Shown here one piece after another: positions 32,500 to 44,152 of a DNA stretch of 64,000 bases (the stretch's first letter is position 1; each line of letters starts with the position of its first letter). The position numbers and the translations under genes were made by a program. The notes beneath the pieces are model-generated. The model saw nothing but the letters and a program-made list of their open reading frames with translations, searched no databases and was not told where the DNA came from. The DNA lies in the NCBI GenBank assembly GCA_043228905.1, contig JBHGNT010000009.1, positions 7,502,001 through 7,566,000 on the forward strand. Direction: 5' to 3'. Source of the DNA: Azolla caroliniana. Lineage: Eukaryota; Polypodiophyta.

Positions 32500-35034
32500 T
32501 GGCTACATACATATCCTCTCATATTGTCTACTTAGTGTAAGTAGGTAGATAGAACTATAAAAACATACATTCAAAAATAGTGCCCTCCATCGTTGGCCGG
32601 CATGAACCCGATCCCCTTGCCCCCAACGAAGGAAGGGGGGAGGTGAGGGGGAAACAACCCTCCATGCGTCATCATCGGTGTGCTCCACCATTTCTGCTAG
32701 AATGTAAGCGGGCAGTGACCACATCATCGGAGCGATAACAAATCTTGTCCAGATGCCCTCACATGCAGCTGATAATCGTGAACCATATCTCCATGATCAA
32801 TTCCTCCTGTGGTCATACTAGATCTCGGAAGAACATTAGGTAGTGTGCTTTCCACTCATACCAGAGGGTGAAGCCTACGATCAACTTCAAGATCTCCTGG
32901 AAGTAGGGGGATGTGGTTGTCAACCCTCCCTTGAACTGGGTCTAGACTAGTTTGCTTCTTGTGCATTCATAGCACCAACTGCCTTGAAGTTTGTTGAAGG
33001 TGTCCATCCAACTATTGGTCGAGGGAATGATCCAGGCCACCACACTCCACTATGTTGTTCCTTCCACCTCACATGTAGCTATGAGGCGAGTCACCCTGTC
33101 CCATACCCTTTGAGCTTGGGGGTATCCCACAAACAATGTATCACAATCTCGACAGGTGCAGAGTAGAGTGGGCAAGGTCTTGGGCATCCTCGTTTACCTA
33201 TCCATTCGCCAACATAGAGCACTTTATAGCTAATTTGCCACCAAAACAATTTGATCTTCTCAGGCATGTAGAGATGACAGAGATTCTTTCAGAATGTACA
33301 GAGTACCTTGTCAACACTGTCTAATGTCCGCCAACCATTCTTGCAACCTATTTCGAAGGAGTACCTTCCATCACTCCTTACTTGGAAGGAGGCACTGAAC
33401 CAACATTTTTGCCAGTAGTGCTCGGCTCTACGAGTTGATGAGACCGAGTCCACACCATATAAATCCCTAAATGGAGGCCTTAATTGTACACAAACCTATA
33501 GGGTCCATGATCCAGCATGAGACCGAGTGCCACTTGGTGGCAAGCAACGCTTGGTTCGTAACAAGCACCCTGCCAACAAATGATAGCTTAGATTTGCTCT
33601 AGTGGTTCAACTTCCTGCCTATTTTGGATTGCACATGGGAGCTACACCCTTTTGGGGATATCCCTCCCCATCATAAACCCTGGGTACTTGAAGATCATCC
33701 TGGTTGGAACCTAGTCAAAGTAGACATGGGTTTTCCACCTTGGTTTCTCCTATGCACTGATCTAAAGGCTCTGGGTTTTACTCTAGTTTACCTTGGCTCC
33801 AAAGTCCTAGCAAAAGTCCTCGATTAGTTGTTGCGCCCATAACATATTCTCCTCATCCTCCTGTAGGAATAGAGGAATCATTCGTAGCGTCATCTTCGGG
33901 ATAGACCCACCTAACGTCAAGTAAAACCTCGATGTTGAATCAAAGGTCTATTTTCTTAATTCCAGCAAGTTCGGGTAGTTTCAATAGAATTCTTTTTTTT
34001 TGTGAGGAATTTAAAAAACAAATAAGGAAGTTTAGTCCTAATCAAGTAGGTCGAATAACTACTCAGTAACTCAACAACTAAGAGTCACTCCGTATTTTAC
34101 GTTGCTTACTTTCCTTTTGGCCAATCTGCGCTCTTTATCTTCGAATGTTGAAGCATATTAGCTACTCCCTTTCCTTTAAAATTAGATGCGGGGACACTTT
34201 GGCACGTCCCGATAATTAATTACTACCGGGCCCTTGCTTATTGTCCCATCCTATCCCTATTCACCGTAGGGTTGGCTCTAATAGGACCATATCGTCTGCG
34301 TATTCTAACAACAAGAGATCTTCAGGCGCATTTGGGACGAGCAGTCCCCTCAATCCGTTGCTTGGTCCCTAAAAAAAGGTAGAAAAAGCCTAATTTATAA
34401 CCAGATAAAGATATGGGGCCAGGTACAACCCCACCTCATTGAAGGTACATCCCCACCTCACTCAACGTTGCAACCAAAAGGAGGGGCTCCTAATGCCGGC
34501 TAATGGCACACTACTAATTCGAGTCTTGTAGAGTGTAAATGTGCAATTCCTCCATTTTTGGGGTAGGCCTATTTCTTGCATCACGATCTCCAGGAAAGGC
34601 CAAAGGATTTTGTCATAGGCCTTCTCGAAGTCTACCAACAGAATAACATAGCTCTGCCTAGAACGACCCACCAACACCATAACTTCCCATAGTAGCAACA
34701 CGTTATCAAAGATGCTCTTGCGTCTAATTTAAAACCCAGTTTTTGTCATATGCCTTCTCGAAGTCTACCAACAGAATAACATAAGTCTGCCCAGAACGAC
34801 CCACCAATGCCATAGCTTCCCATAAGAGCAACACATTATCAAAGATGCACCTACTTTTGATTTAAAACCTTGTTTTTGTCATAGGCATTCTCGAAGTCTA
34901 CCAATAGAATAACATAGCTCTGCCTAGAACGACCCACCAACGCCATAGCTTCCCATAGTAGCAACACATGATCAAAGATGCACTTGCTTCTGATTTAAAA
35001 CCTTGTTTGACTCTTGAGAGTTCGATAAGAATCT
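32500..35034 (-). mobile_element. L1-like LINE relic (LINE 2), RT and downstream part
   Basis: The minus strand reads YVILLVDFEKAYDKILWPFL, then QEIGLPQKWRN (34650-34540), the RT palm start of plant L1-type elements. At ~33830-33480, after the missing YADD region, come GAKVN and YPGFMMGRDIPKRV, then a LMLDHGP block. Further 3' text to ~32500 (GGLFPPHLPP and similar) is weak. Many stops make the copy non-functional. The RT 5' part contains a 133-bp triplication (separate entry). The element is bounded at its 5' side by an LTR-like sequence at ~35035. Confidence 0.7.
34600..35015. repeat. 133-bp tandem triplication inside LINE 2 RT
   Basis: TGTCATA followed by CTTCTCGAAGTCTACCAA (or one-base variants) starts at 34611, 34744 and 34877, exactly 133 bp apart. 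The units differ at several bases, so the duplication is not recent. Each codes on the minus strand for the same RT segment (SYVILLVDFEKAYDK), so the protein motif is repeated three times. Confidence 0.9.
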
Positions 35035-35741
35035 TGTTAACAACTGTTGCAGAAATCTGTGCACGTGTATCGGATCGAGCGGAACCACCGAGGTCACAGA
35101 CCAGGGAGAGATGGTTGCCGGAAGGCCGATTTCTCTGGGGCCGGTTACACCGACTGTGGCACTAACCATGACGATTCCGGATTCGAGCCGGAAGCAACCG
35201 AACCAGATAGATCCGGATGTGACCGGATGGGTCTGAATGTGTTCCAGAAGCAACCGAATTGAAGAGAGAGAGAGAGAGCACACACGCACGCACACCGACT
35301 CTTCGCACCGTCTTATATACAAGATCACGAGTCTCCGGACCGAAAGAGGAGACACGCTGCAACACAGAATGACTCAACACACGCACACATCACAACCATG
35401 CCCGGATAGGATGAAACTGAAAGACACCGATACAAACATATGCACACCAAAGTTTTCTCATATATATTTACAAAGGACACAAGTTACAACGCCGGTTTCG
35501 AGCCGGCCCAATACCGAACAGGAACAACAACCGTCTACGGGCAAGCTCCAATTGGGGAGCACTCGGGCTTGCCTACGTGAGTGGAAGTCTTGCGTTGAAG
35601 ACAAGCCTTCTTACCGAAGCACAACAACTGCATGCCACCAAGCCGCCATTCGGGGAGCACTCGGGCTCGCCTACGCGAGTGGGGTCTTGCACAAGAGATA
35701 GAGCTATGAACGGAAAGCCATAGAGTACAGGAACTCAGGAC
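35035..35741 (-). mobile_element. GC-richer LTR-like sequence interrupted by a hAT-like element
   Basis: Candidate end TGTTGCAG at 35045 (or TGTTAAC at 35035). On the minus strand a TATATAAG box (~35314) lies upstream of a CT-rich run (35277-35262), the layout of an LTR promoter and leader. Repeated CCGGATTC/CCGGTT words recall elements C and D. Two ~38-bp segments starting GGGAGCACTCGGGCT occur at ~35556 and ~35654. The sequence continues beyond the hAT-like insertion at 36715. No second LTR or coding region was assigned to it. Confidence 0.4.
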
Positions 35742-36706
35742 CATAGTATGAACCATGCGTACCATTCGTGCATTCGTGTTCGAGAATGATTCAATCATTC
35801 GAGAAGGGTAAACACCCTCGAAGAATGATAAATACCATACTTTTGGTTAAACTATTTACTATAAGATAAATATTTTTTCAAGGTAAAAAAAATTGCAAAA
35901 ATTGCAAAAAAAAACACATTACCTTCTTAATAATAATATGCATTTTTTCGTAAATTCTAATAACAACTATCCAAAATCCTACTCTTCAAAAAAATTCTCA
36001 ATGAGGTGTTAATCAAAACGAAGATTCCTAATCTTCATTCAAGGTGATATCATCATCATCATCCTCATCTTGTGCATTATCATCAATATATGCCATCACA
36101 TTGGTGAGGCTTTCATTTTCATCAACTTGTTGTGCTTCTTGTTCACTTTGCAACACTAATAACTTGTTGTGCTTCTTGTTGTGCCATGAAATTTCAGAGA
36201 TGAAATGTCTGAAATTTCAGAGATGAAATGTCTGAAATTTCAGACATGAAATTTCAAAGATGATCAGACATGAAATTTCAGAAATTTCATGTCTGATCAT
36301 CTCAGAATTTTCAGAATTTTCAGCCATGAAATTTCATCAGAGAAAATTCTGAAATTTCAGACATTTCATCTCCGAAATTTCATGGCTGAAATTTCTGAAA
36401 TTTCGTTTTGGAAATTTAAACCCTAATAGCGATTATTAAACCTAAATTCTAATCATACCTGAATGTCGTGAGTCGTTGAAACTTGGTAAGCAGTGTGCAC
36501 TGTGCAGATCGTTGGAGGCTAGGTGGGAGAGGAGAGGAGAGCGTAACGTTACGTGCAGAGAAGAAGAGGGAAAAAGAGGGAAAAAACGAAAAAAAAATGA
36601 AAAAATGAAAAAAAAAAAACACGAACTTTTTAATATCATTAGTGTTCGTTTTCCAACGTAGGAAAACGAATGATAAGCCTGACGAACACAAATTTTACGT
36701 ACTATG
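35742..36706. mobile_element. 965-bp hAT-like element, relative of 21084-21337
   Basis: Begins CATAGTATGAACC and ends TTTTACGTACTATG, with an 8-bp flanking duplication showing one mismatch: CTCAGGAC (35734-35741) and CTCAAGAC (36707-36714). The outer ~160 and ~75 bp match the shorter copy in LINE 1. The interior holds a minus-strand frame ending at 36028 with an acidic tail (VMAYIDDNAQDEDDDDD, LNED), preceded by HNKKHNKLLVLQSEQEAQQV. This could be the C-terminal remnant of a transposase, but no hAT dimerisation motif was recognised. It is inserted in an LTR-like host sequence. Confidence 0.82.
36195..36405. repeat. Cluster of palindromic GAAATTTC words
   Basis: At least a dozen copies of the self-complementary octamer GAAATTTC or close variants in ~210 bp, alternating with GAGATGAAATG/CATTTCATCTC and its inverse. 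The tract can fold into many alternative hairpins. It lies inside the 965-bp hAT-like element. Confidence 0.85.
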
Positions 36707-36714
36707 CTCAAGAC

Positions 36715-37130
36715 CACGCAACCCTAACATAAAGGAAGCACCGAACCCTAGTATACGAAACTAACACGACTCCACTCAAAAAGAGAAACCCGGTTTTCCG
36801 TGATTATGTATCGGAACGTGTTATCCGTGGGATTGAAAGTGTATGAGTGTATTGTGTTGGTACGTGGATAGATAAGTGTAAAGTCTTTGTATTAAAAGTC
36901 ATGTATAAGTGTATGTGTAAATGTGCACATAAGTGTGAGTATATTACTATATTAAACACATGCACACTGTGATGGGGTTAGCTCCCCAATCAACTTAAAT
37001 TTCATTTTAAATTTAAATTACAATTTGTATGTTACTAGCCGAATTGCCAAAGGTAGAGTCGGTTTCTATCTTGAATCGGTTGGTAGCCGATTTGGCTTTT
37101 GGCCTGTACGCCTTCGGCTCTCCCTATATG
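36715..37130. other. Junk between hAT-like host and copia A
   Basis: Contains the tail of the LTR-like host (AACCCTAG words), GTGTATG-rich sequence and AGCCGA/AATCGGT words that resemble the LTR of element C (12243-12400), so a further LTR scrap is possible. No coding sequence was recognised. Confidence 0.4.
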
Positions 37131-39547
37131 CTAGTCCTTGTGCTCTATGTCAGAGTGACGATCGGCTTCCGGCTCCTTTCCCAAGCAACTAGAAAAGTCT
37201 GAGTTGGTATAACCAACTACGCATGAAGTCTCACTTGGGCCGAATAGGATGCCATAGTCTTTTGTGCCTACCAGATATCTGAGCACATGCTTCACTGTGT
37301 TCCAATGCGTTTGGTCGGGGTTGTGCATGAATCTGCTGACGACTCCTACAACATGGGCTAAGTCCGGTTGTGTTGTAGCCATTGCATATATCAAGGAGCC
37401 GAGGAGCCGACCATCGGTGCATATGGTACCAACTTCATAGTTCCCCCCCCCCAAGACCAAATGTCGGGCAATCCTTCTGAGATAGCCAAAATCTAATTGG
37501 GAGTGGGGTCGAAGCAGATTTTGCCGATTGCATGTTGAAGCACTCTAAGACACATGCAATGTAGTCGGCTTATGACAGAAACTGTTGTCATCGATTCTAA
37601 AGCCGATTATGCATCCCTAAAATGTGTCTTGCCAAACCAAGGTCCTGCATGGCGAACTTCAACCAGAGTTGTTGAACGAGTTCGGCGAGTTGTCCGGCAT
37701 GCCAGCCGGAGAGTAGCGGTGACCCATCTCGACTTGTTTTGGTGAAGAGGCAATTGTCCTCGTCGCTCTTGGAGAATTTGACCGATTGGATGAAGTCGTT
37801 GAACTTCTTGTACCACTACCTCGATGCTTGTTTCAGGCCATAAAGACTCTTCCTGAGTCAATAGACTAGAAGTTCTTGGCCCGGTAGCACAAAGCCTTTC
37901 TACTGCTCCATATAAATCTCCTCCTCAAGGTTACCATGGAGGAATATTGTTTTGACATCTAGCTGGATTAGCTCAAAATCCTCGGCTTCCATGATGCCAA
38001 GCATAAAGCGCAGGGTTGTCATCTTCACCATTACTGAGAATATTTCTTCAAAGTCAACATCGTATTCTTGTCGAAACGCTTTCGCTACTAATCTTGCCTT
38101 GAATTTTGGGTTGGTCGAATCAGACATATCTTTTAGACTATAGACCCACTTGCATGGAAGAGCGCGTCAATTTTTCGGCAATTCAACCAAGTCCTAAGTC
38201 TTGTTTAAGTGGATGGAGTTCATTTCTGACTCCATCGTCAAATGCCAGGTGGCTGAATCAGCTAATGCTGATGCTTCTTCATATGACGTCGTCTCGTCGA
38301 CGTGTATGAAGAAGATCCCAGGAGAGTATCTCTCTAGAGGCTATGGCAATCTCTGATATATGTGTGGTACGACTGGGCTAGTCGGATCGTGTGTCTAGGT
38401 CAGATGGTCTAGGGTTGAAACGTTCGGTTGTGCGAAATCCGTTGGAGTTGATTCGGTACTAGAGGATTCAGCTACTCATGAAGCTAACCTTGTGTTCTGG
38501 TTTGGGTTGTCATGAAGCGCCGACACTTCGGAGAAAGTTACCCTTCAGACTTCAATAGGCCTTTCAACCGTCTTGTGCCTGACCGACTTGTTGAAGACAA
38601 CGTCTGAACTTCGAACAATCTGTCTTTTTTTTGGGTCCTGGAGTCAATATCTGATTTCTCTGTCTGGTCCATAGCCAAGGAAAATGCATTTTGTAGACCT
38701 CAGTTCAAGCTTTCGACAATCGTCTTTCGACACAAGGGTGTACTATGCCGTGCATCCAGAAATCCTCAGTTTGTCATAATTCCACTTCCTGTCGGTTCAT
38801 AATTCCTGAGGTATTTGAAGCTCTGGAGGCCTACTTGGTGGCATATTGATTATTTGTACTATCGTCAATAGTGCCTTTGCCTAGAAGCCATTCGACAATT
38901 TGAAGTGTTGGAGCATAGCAATGATTCGTTCCTGAAATGTCCAATTCATTTGTTCGGCAATTCCATTCTGATTCGGACTATGAGGTACTGTGTATTCATG
39001 TCGAATGTCGCACTGTTGGCTAATTTTGATGAATTCCTCTGATTTTTAGTCTCCTCCATTGTCAGACCATAAGCATTTCAACTTCCGGCCGGACTGATTC
39101 TCCACCATCGGGAGCCATTCCTGAAATATCGAGAACACCCAATCTTTGGTTCTAACTGGGTATGCCCACACCTTACGAGTCAAATCATCGATGAAGTTGA
39201 CGAAGTAGGAGGCATCACCAAGAGACTAGTGTGGCATCGGGCCAAAGACGTTGGAATGGACAAATCGAGTGAAGTCAATTCCCTTGTTTCTACCGTCGGG
39301 TACGAGGTTGCGGCTTGTTTGCCGTATTGGCAGTGCTCGTAGAATTGGTGGGCCGAGAAGGAGAGTTTGGGGATGTATCCAGCTCTGGATAGATGTGTGA
39401 TGCCAACCTTGCTGAGGTGTCTGAGTTAGTTGTGCCATAATGACAACACAGGAATATCAACCAGAAACAAATCACCCTCTCTTAGTGTGATGTATAGCGG
39501 GTACAAGGATTGTACTTTCAGACCTCGAGCAAGCAGAACGTTCCCCC
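37131..39547 (-). mobile_element. Copia element A, pol part: RNase H to GAG-pre-integrase
   Basis: Minus strand, from the 3' end: RNase H start (VKHVLRYLVGTKDYG and VVGYTNSDFSSCL, ~37310-37180), RT (KFKARLVAKAFRQEYDVDFE at ~38110, QLDVKTIFLHGNLEEEIYM at ~37965-37905), hinge and integrase (about 38900-39240), and GAG-pre-integrase/leader (~39440-39530). Stops and shifts are frequent. The RNase H end and 3' LTR are lost at ~37131. At 39547/39548 the coding text is cut by the LTR of element B, and the same protein resumes at 45176. A and B belong to one family. Confidence 0.78.
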
Positions 39548-39858
39548 ACGGTTGTCTAGGTGCGGAACAATCTCAGCACTCTTCTAAAGCTATGATCATA
39601 AGTGGATCCAAGCAAGGTAGATTAATGGCATCAGAAATAGAAACAGAGAAACAAGACACGACAAGAACGCAAGAGAGAGATGTTGGACATAAGATGAATG
39701 ATATTTTTTAACCAACCACCAAACTAGGTTACAAAGTCAGTTTATATACTGACTGACTTAGGGCAACTTCCCTTCTCACTAATTACATAAATAGCCTAAA
39801 CCTAGTGTGTACAAAAGGAGACAATGTGAATACGTTCATTAGAGACCCACATTCAACA
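39548..39858 (-). mobile_element. 3' LTR of copia element B
   Basis: Matches the LTR at 44852-45175 over essentially its full length. It ends (plus strand) CATTCAACA at 39858, followed by a short CTCCCTTG tract that is purine-rich on the minus strand (CAAGGGAG), as expected for a polypurine tract. The left end lacks the first ~8 bases (TGTTGGGA) present in the other LTR, so a small deletion removed the LTR tip and the expected target duplication. Confidence 0.85.
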
Positions 39859-42480
39859 CTCCCTTGTAATGGGCGCATACATCGAAATTCTGTAAATCGA
39901 AATAAATGTAAAATACATATTGATACAAAGTTTTCGAACAAATCAAATTTTCATTCGGGTCGGTGAACTTCGAAACACTAAAGGCCGAACTACCCGGGGT
40001 TGAGGAAGGTAAAGCCGAACTTCGAACTGTCGAAGTCAATTGTTCGAAAACATCCTAAGTGTTCGACTTAATCGGATTGATTCTTCGTTACGTCCATCTG
40101 GTGCTGAAGGGATCGGAATCGATCCACCGAAAGACACTTGGTCATCCCATCTGCGACATTATCGATTGTAGATATCTTCTCGAGGCCGATTTCTCCTAAA
40201 ATTACGCAGTCCCGAACAAAGCTATATCGAACGTCAATGTTCTTCGAGGCGTTGTGATGAACCGTATTTTTCGACAGAGCGACAACATCCTGATTGTCAT
40301 TGTAGACAACTGGAGTCTAGTCGGGTTCAACTTGTCGAAACGTGCAAGCCAACCGACCGAGCCATAAGGCCTCATTCGCCGCATCGGACGCAGCTACGTA
40401 TTTGGCCTTGGTCGTTGATGTGGAAGTGCACTCCTGAAGTTTCGATTTCCACAAGATTTCTCAATTGCCGAACTTAAAGTATCTGGTTGTCGATTTTCGA
40501 CTGTCCACACAACCGACAAAGTTCGAGTCAGTATAGCTTACTACACCTGAGTTGTCGTTCGGGCCGAATAGAATGCCAAGGTCTTTTATGCCCACCAAAT
40601 ATCTGAACACATGCTTTACTACGTTCCAGTGCGATCGGGCAAGGTTGTGTATGAATTTGCTGACGACTCCTACGACGTGAGCAATGTTAGATCATGTCGC
40701 AACCATCGCGTACATCAAGGAGCCGATTGCCAGTGCATACAATACCGACTTCATAATGTCCTGCTCCAAAATGGATGTTGGGTAGTCTTGCTGAGACAGT
40801 CGAATGCTAATGGGGAGTGGGGTCGAAGCAGATTCAGCCAATTGCATGTTGAAGCATTCGAGAACACGTGTAATATAGTCGGATTGGGATAGAAACAATT
40901 GTCTTCGATTTTGATTCCGACTAATCTTCATGCCGAGAATGTGTCTTGCGACCGACGTCCTTCATGGCAAACTTCAACCGTAGTTGCCGAAAGAGTTTGG
41001 CAAGCTCTCCGCGTTGCTGGCCGAAGATTAACATGTTGTCCACGTAGATGATGAGGAAGATGGGTGACCCATCTCAAGTTGTTTTCATGAAGAGACAGTG
41101 GTCTTCATCGCTCTTCGAGAAGGTGACCGATTGAATGAAGTCATCGAACTTCTTCTACCACTATCGCGGTGCCTGTTTCAGGCCGTAAAGACTCTTCCTG
41201 AGTCGGTAGACTAGATGTTCTTGGTCGGGTGTGACAAAGCCTTTTGGCTGCTCCATATAAATTTCCTCCCATGGAGGAATGTCGTTTTGACATCTAGCTG
41301 AATTAGCTCCAAATTCTCGGTTGCCACGACGCAGAGCATAAAGCGGAGGGTTGTCATTTTCACCATTGGTGAAAAAATTTCATCAAAATCGACGCCATAT
41401 TCTAGTCGAAACCCTTTCGCAACTAATCTGGTCTTGAATTTTGGGGTGGCCGAATCAGACGTCTCTTTAATTCTATAGACCCATTTGCATGGAAGAGCAC
41501 GTCGATTCTTCAGTAGTTCGACCAAGTTCCAAGTTTGGTTTGCTCGAATGGAGTTCATCTTGGACTCCATTACCAGATGCCAGGTGGCCGAATCGACAGA
41601 TGTCGATGCTTCTTCGTATGACCTTGGTTCTCTGACGTCCGTAAAGAAGATTCTAGGAGAGTATCTCTCCGGGGGCTGCGACAGTTTCTCGGATCTTCAA
41701 GGTATGACTGGACTAGTCGCATCGGTTGTCGAAGTCGGATGGTTAGAAGCCGAAATATTTGGTTATGCCCAGTCGAATTCTACTGAGTCAGTACTAGAGG
41801 TGTCGGCTGCCCATGAAGCCGATCTTGTGTTGTGTGTTGGGCCTTCGTGAAGGGTTGGCACATCTGAAAAAATTACGCTTTGGACTTCGATCAGGTTTTC
41901 GGCCGATTGATGCATGGTTGACTCATTGAACACTATGTTCGAACTTCAGACGATCTATCTGTGCTCGGGGTCCCAGAGTCGATAGCCAATTTCGTCATTT
42001 GGTCTGTAACCGAGTAAAATGCATTTCTTAGACCATGGTGCAAGTTTGCGGCGATCATCTTTCGGTCTGAGGGTGTATTCCTCACACCCGAAAATCATCA
42101 GCTTATCATAATTCGGCTTGTTGCCGTTCCATAGTTCCTGAGGTATCCGAAGTCATGGAGGCCTACTAGGCAACATATTGATTATGTGTACTGTCATTGT
42201 TATAGTGTATTTCGTACACTACGTGAAAAACGTGTGCGTGATCCGGCGCCGAAAGGCACGACACTGTAAGTAGTGCCTCTGCCCAGAAGCCATTCGATAG
42301 TCCAAAGTGTTGGAGCATGGAAACTATCCTTTCTTGAATTGTCCAATTCATCCACTCGGCAATTCCGTTCTACTCCGGACTGTGGGGTGCCGTATATTCA
42401 CGTCGTATGCCACGTTGTCGGTAGAATCTAACTGATTCTTCATATTTGAACTCTCCTCCATTATCGATCCGAAAGCATTT
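39859..42480 (-). mobile_element. Copia element B: RNase H, RT and integrase C-terminal part
   Basis: Minus strand: integrase/hinge words near 42350-42280 (WTIQERIVSMLQHFGLSNGF, FWAEALLTVS); then RT at 41550-41250 ([62 protein letters not shown]); then LSQSDYITRVLECFNMQLAE and YALAIGSLMYAMVAT at ~40860-40695; then RNase H to about 40100. The frame is interrupted many times, so no full Pol is made. A 70-bp extra segment at 42201-42270 is absent from element A at the same place. Confidence 0.78.
42201..42270. repeat. 70-bp insertion in copia B integrase region
   Basis: Element A reads straight through this point, while B has 70 extra bases beginning TATAGTGT and ending ACACTGTAAG, imperfect inverted ends. 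It contains TACACTACGTGAAAAACGT (42215-42233), which recurs in reverse complement at 62661-62679. The CACTACGTGAAAAA word resembles CACTA-transposon ends, but that link is speculative. Confidence 0.5.
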
Positions 42481-43225
42481 CAGTTTTCAGCCGGACTCAT
42501 TCTCGACCATAGAGAGCTAATCAGAGAAAATCGAGAACACTCGATCTTTAGTTTTAATTGGGTAAGCCCACACCTTCCGAGTCGAGTCGTCAATAAAGGT
42601 GACGAAATACAAGGCACCACCGAGAGACTGATGTGGCATGGGGTCACAGACATCCGAGTGGACCAAATTAAGGGAAGTCCATTCTCTCTCGATGATGTCG
42701 GATGTGATGCGGCTATTTGTTACCTGTACTGGCAATGCTCGCGGAACTAATGATCAGAGAAGGAGAGTTTAGGGATGTATCCGGCTCTAGATAAATGTGT
42801 GATGCCGACCTTGCTGAGGTGTCTGAGTCGTCCATGCCAAAGTGATGAAACGGGAATGCAACCAAGAATAAGTCACCCTCTCTGAGTGTGACATATAACA
42901 GGTACAACAAGTGTACTTTTGGTCCTCGAGCAAGTAGGAGGTTCCCCCTATGGAGTGTCCACCCTCCTGATGAGAAGTTGGCACGGATGTTGTCTTCGTC
43001 CAGTTGTCTGACTGAGATCAAAGGACTTGAGAGCTCAGGTACGTGTCAGACATTGTGTAGTACCAATGTAGAGCCCCCTGGAAGGTTGAGCTCTACTGTG
43101 CCGATTCCGATAATCGTACAGTGCTGTGAATTTCCAACTCAAACTAAGTCGGAATGTTGGGCCGAGTATTGCCGAAATTGGGATCGATGAGGTATCACAT
43201 GAAAGGAAGCGCCCGAATCCAAGAG
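42481..43225 (-). mobile_element. Copia element B: integrase core, GAG-pre-integrase, protease region
   Basis: Minus strand: HVIPHRSQFRQYSAQHSDL-like protease/linker text (~43195-43140), then ELNLPGGSTLVLHNV and ISVRQLDEDNIRANFSSGGW (~43100-42960). GAG-pre-integrase follows (GNLLLARGPKVHLLYLLYVT), then integrase with LVHSDVCDPMPHQSLGGA and YFVTFIDDSTRKVWAYPIKT (~42690-42560). Stops separate the blocks. Confidence 0.78.
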
Positions 43226-44152
43226 TCATGTGCTCGATTTCTCTGTCATAAGCAGAAATTCTAATTCGACTAGGTTCTCAATGGATAGTATGTTCGGGTC
43301 GCTCGACAGTATTTCGGCCGAAGAGCCGACGTAATTGACCTCCTCATGCCGGTCATTCTTTTGATCAGCTCGCTGAGCCTTTTCGTTTTTAGTCTTGAGT
43401 GCGTGGCAATCGGCTTTGATGTGTCCGGGTTTCTTGCAGTAGTTGCAGACTTGATTATCCTGGGACTTGCTCCGCCGTCGCTGGTTGTTCGGCTGCAGTG
43501 AAGAACCTCTTCCTCGGATGTTCGATCGGTTGGTTGAACCTTGTACTACATACGCGTTATTGGCCGAATAGTTTGCAAATGATTTCCTCCGAGCTGTGTT
43601 AGTCATAATTGTGCTCGTGACTAAGGAGTATTTAACGGCCGTAGTCGATGCATTGCACATGATTGTGACGAAAGTTTCCCACGAAGGGTGGAGACTACTC
43701 ATAAGCAACATTGCTCTTAGTTCATCTTCGATAGTCGTCCCTTGAGCCAAATTTTGGGAACTTAGGCTTTCATACTCGTTGAGGTGTGCCTGGACCAAAT
43801 TGAATTCTTTCATCCGAAGGTTATAGAGGCGCCGTATCAAATATATCTTCATGGCGACGACCTTCTTTCCAAAAGTGTCTGAAAGTATCTTCCATAGTTA
43901 GAAGGCAGTTGAACACGATTGTACCATGAAGTACACAGACTCCGATAGGTGCATCTGAATGGTGGCTCGGATAATTCTGTTGAGCTTCTCCCATTCAAGT
44001 GGCTTGTATCCTTCTGGAGCATTTTCGTTTTCAATGGGGTCGATTTGCCCCTTGACTATTAGATAGTCTTGCATCTACTCCTTCCAAATGTTGAAGTTCG
44101 ATCTGTCAAACTTCCTTAAACTCATCTCTGATGAGTGAGATGTTGATGCCAT
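43226..44152 (-). pseudogene. Copia element B gag with zinc knuckle
   Basis: The start codon is best placed at 44152 (MASTSHSSEMSLRKFD), matching the homologous start of element A at 46085. The N-terminal third has two stops and a shift; from 43852 a 208-codon frame is open. It shows QAHLNEYESLSSQ, DELRAMLLMSSLHPSWETFV and a basic RGRGSS stretch. A CCHC zinc knuckle follows (CNYCKKPGHIKADC, ~43450-43410), then the acidic run into the protease, where a LDSGASFHV Asp-Ser-Gly motif lies just downstream (~43215). Gag coats the element RNA; this copy is inactive. Confidence 0.82.

Noticed and set aside
35237-35701. 154-codon plus-strand frame
   Set aside because: Lies across LTR-like sequence with simple repeats; no motif, and the opposite strand carries the TATA/CT promoter layout.
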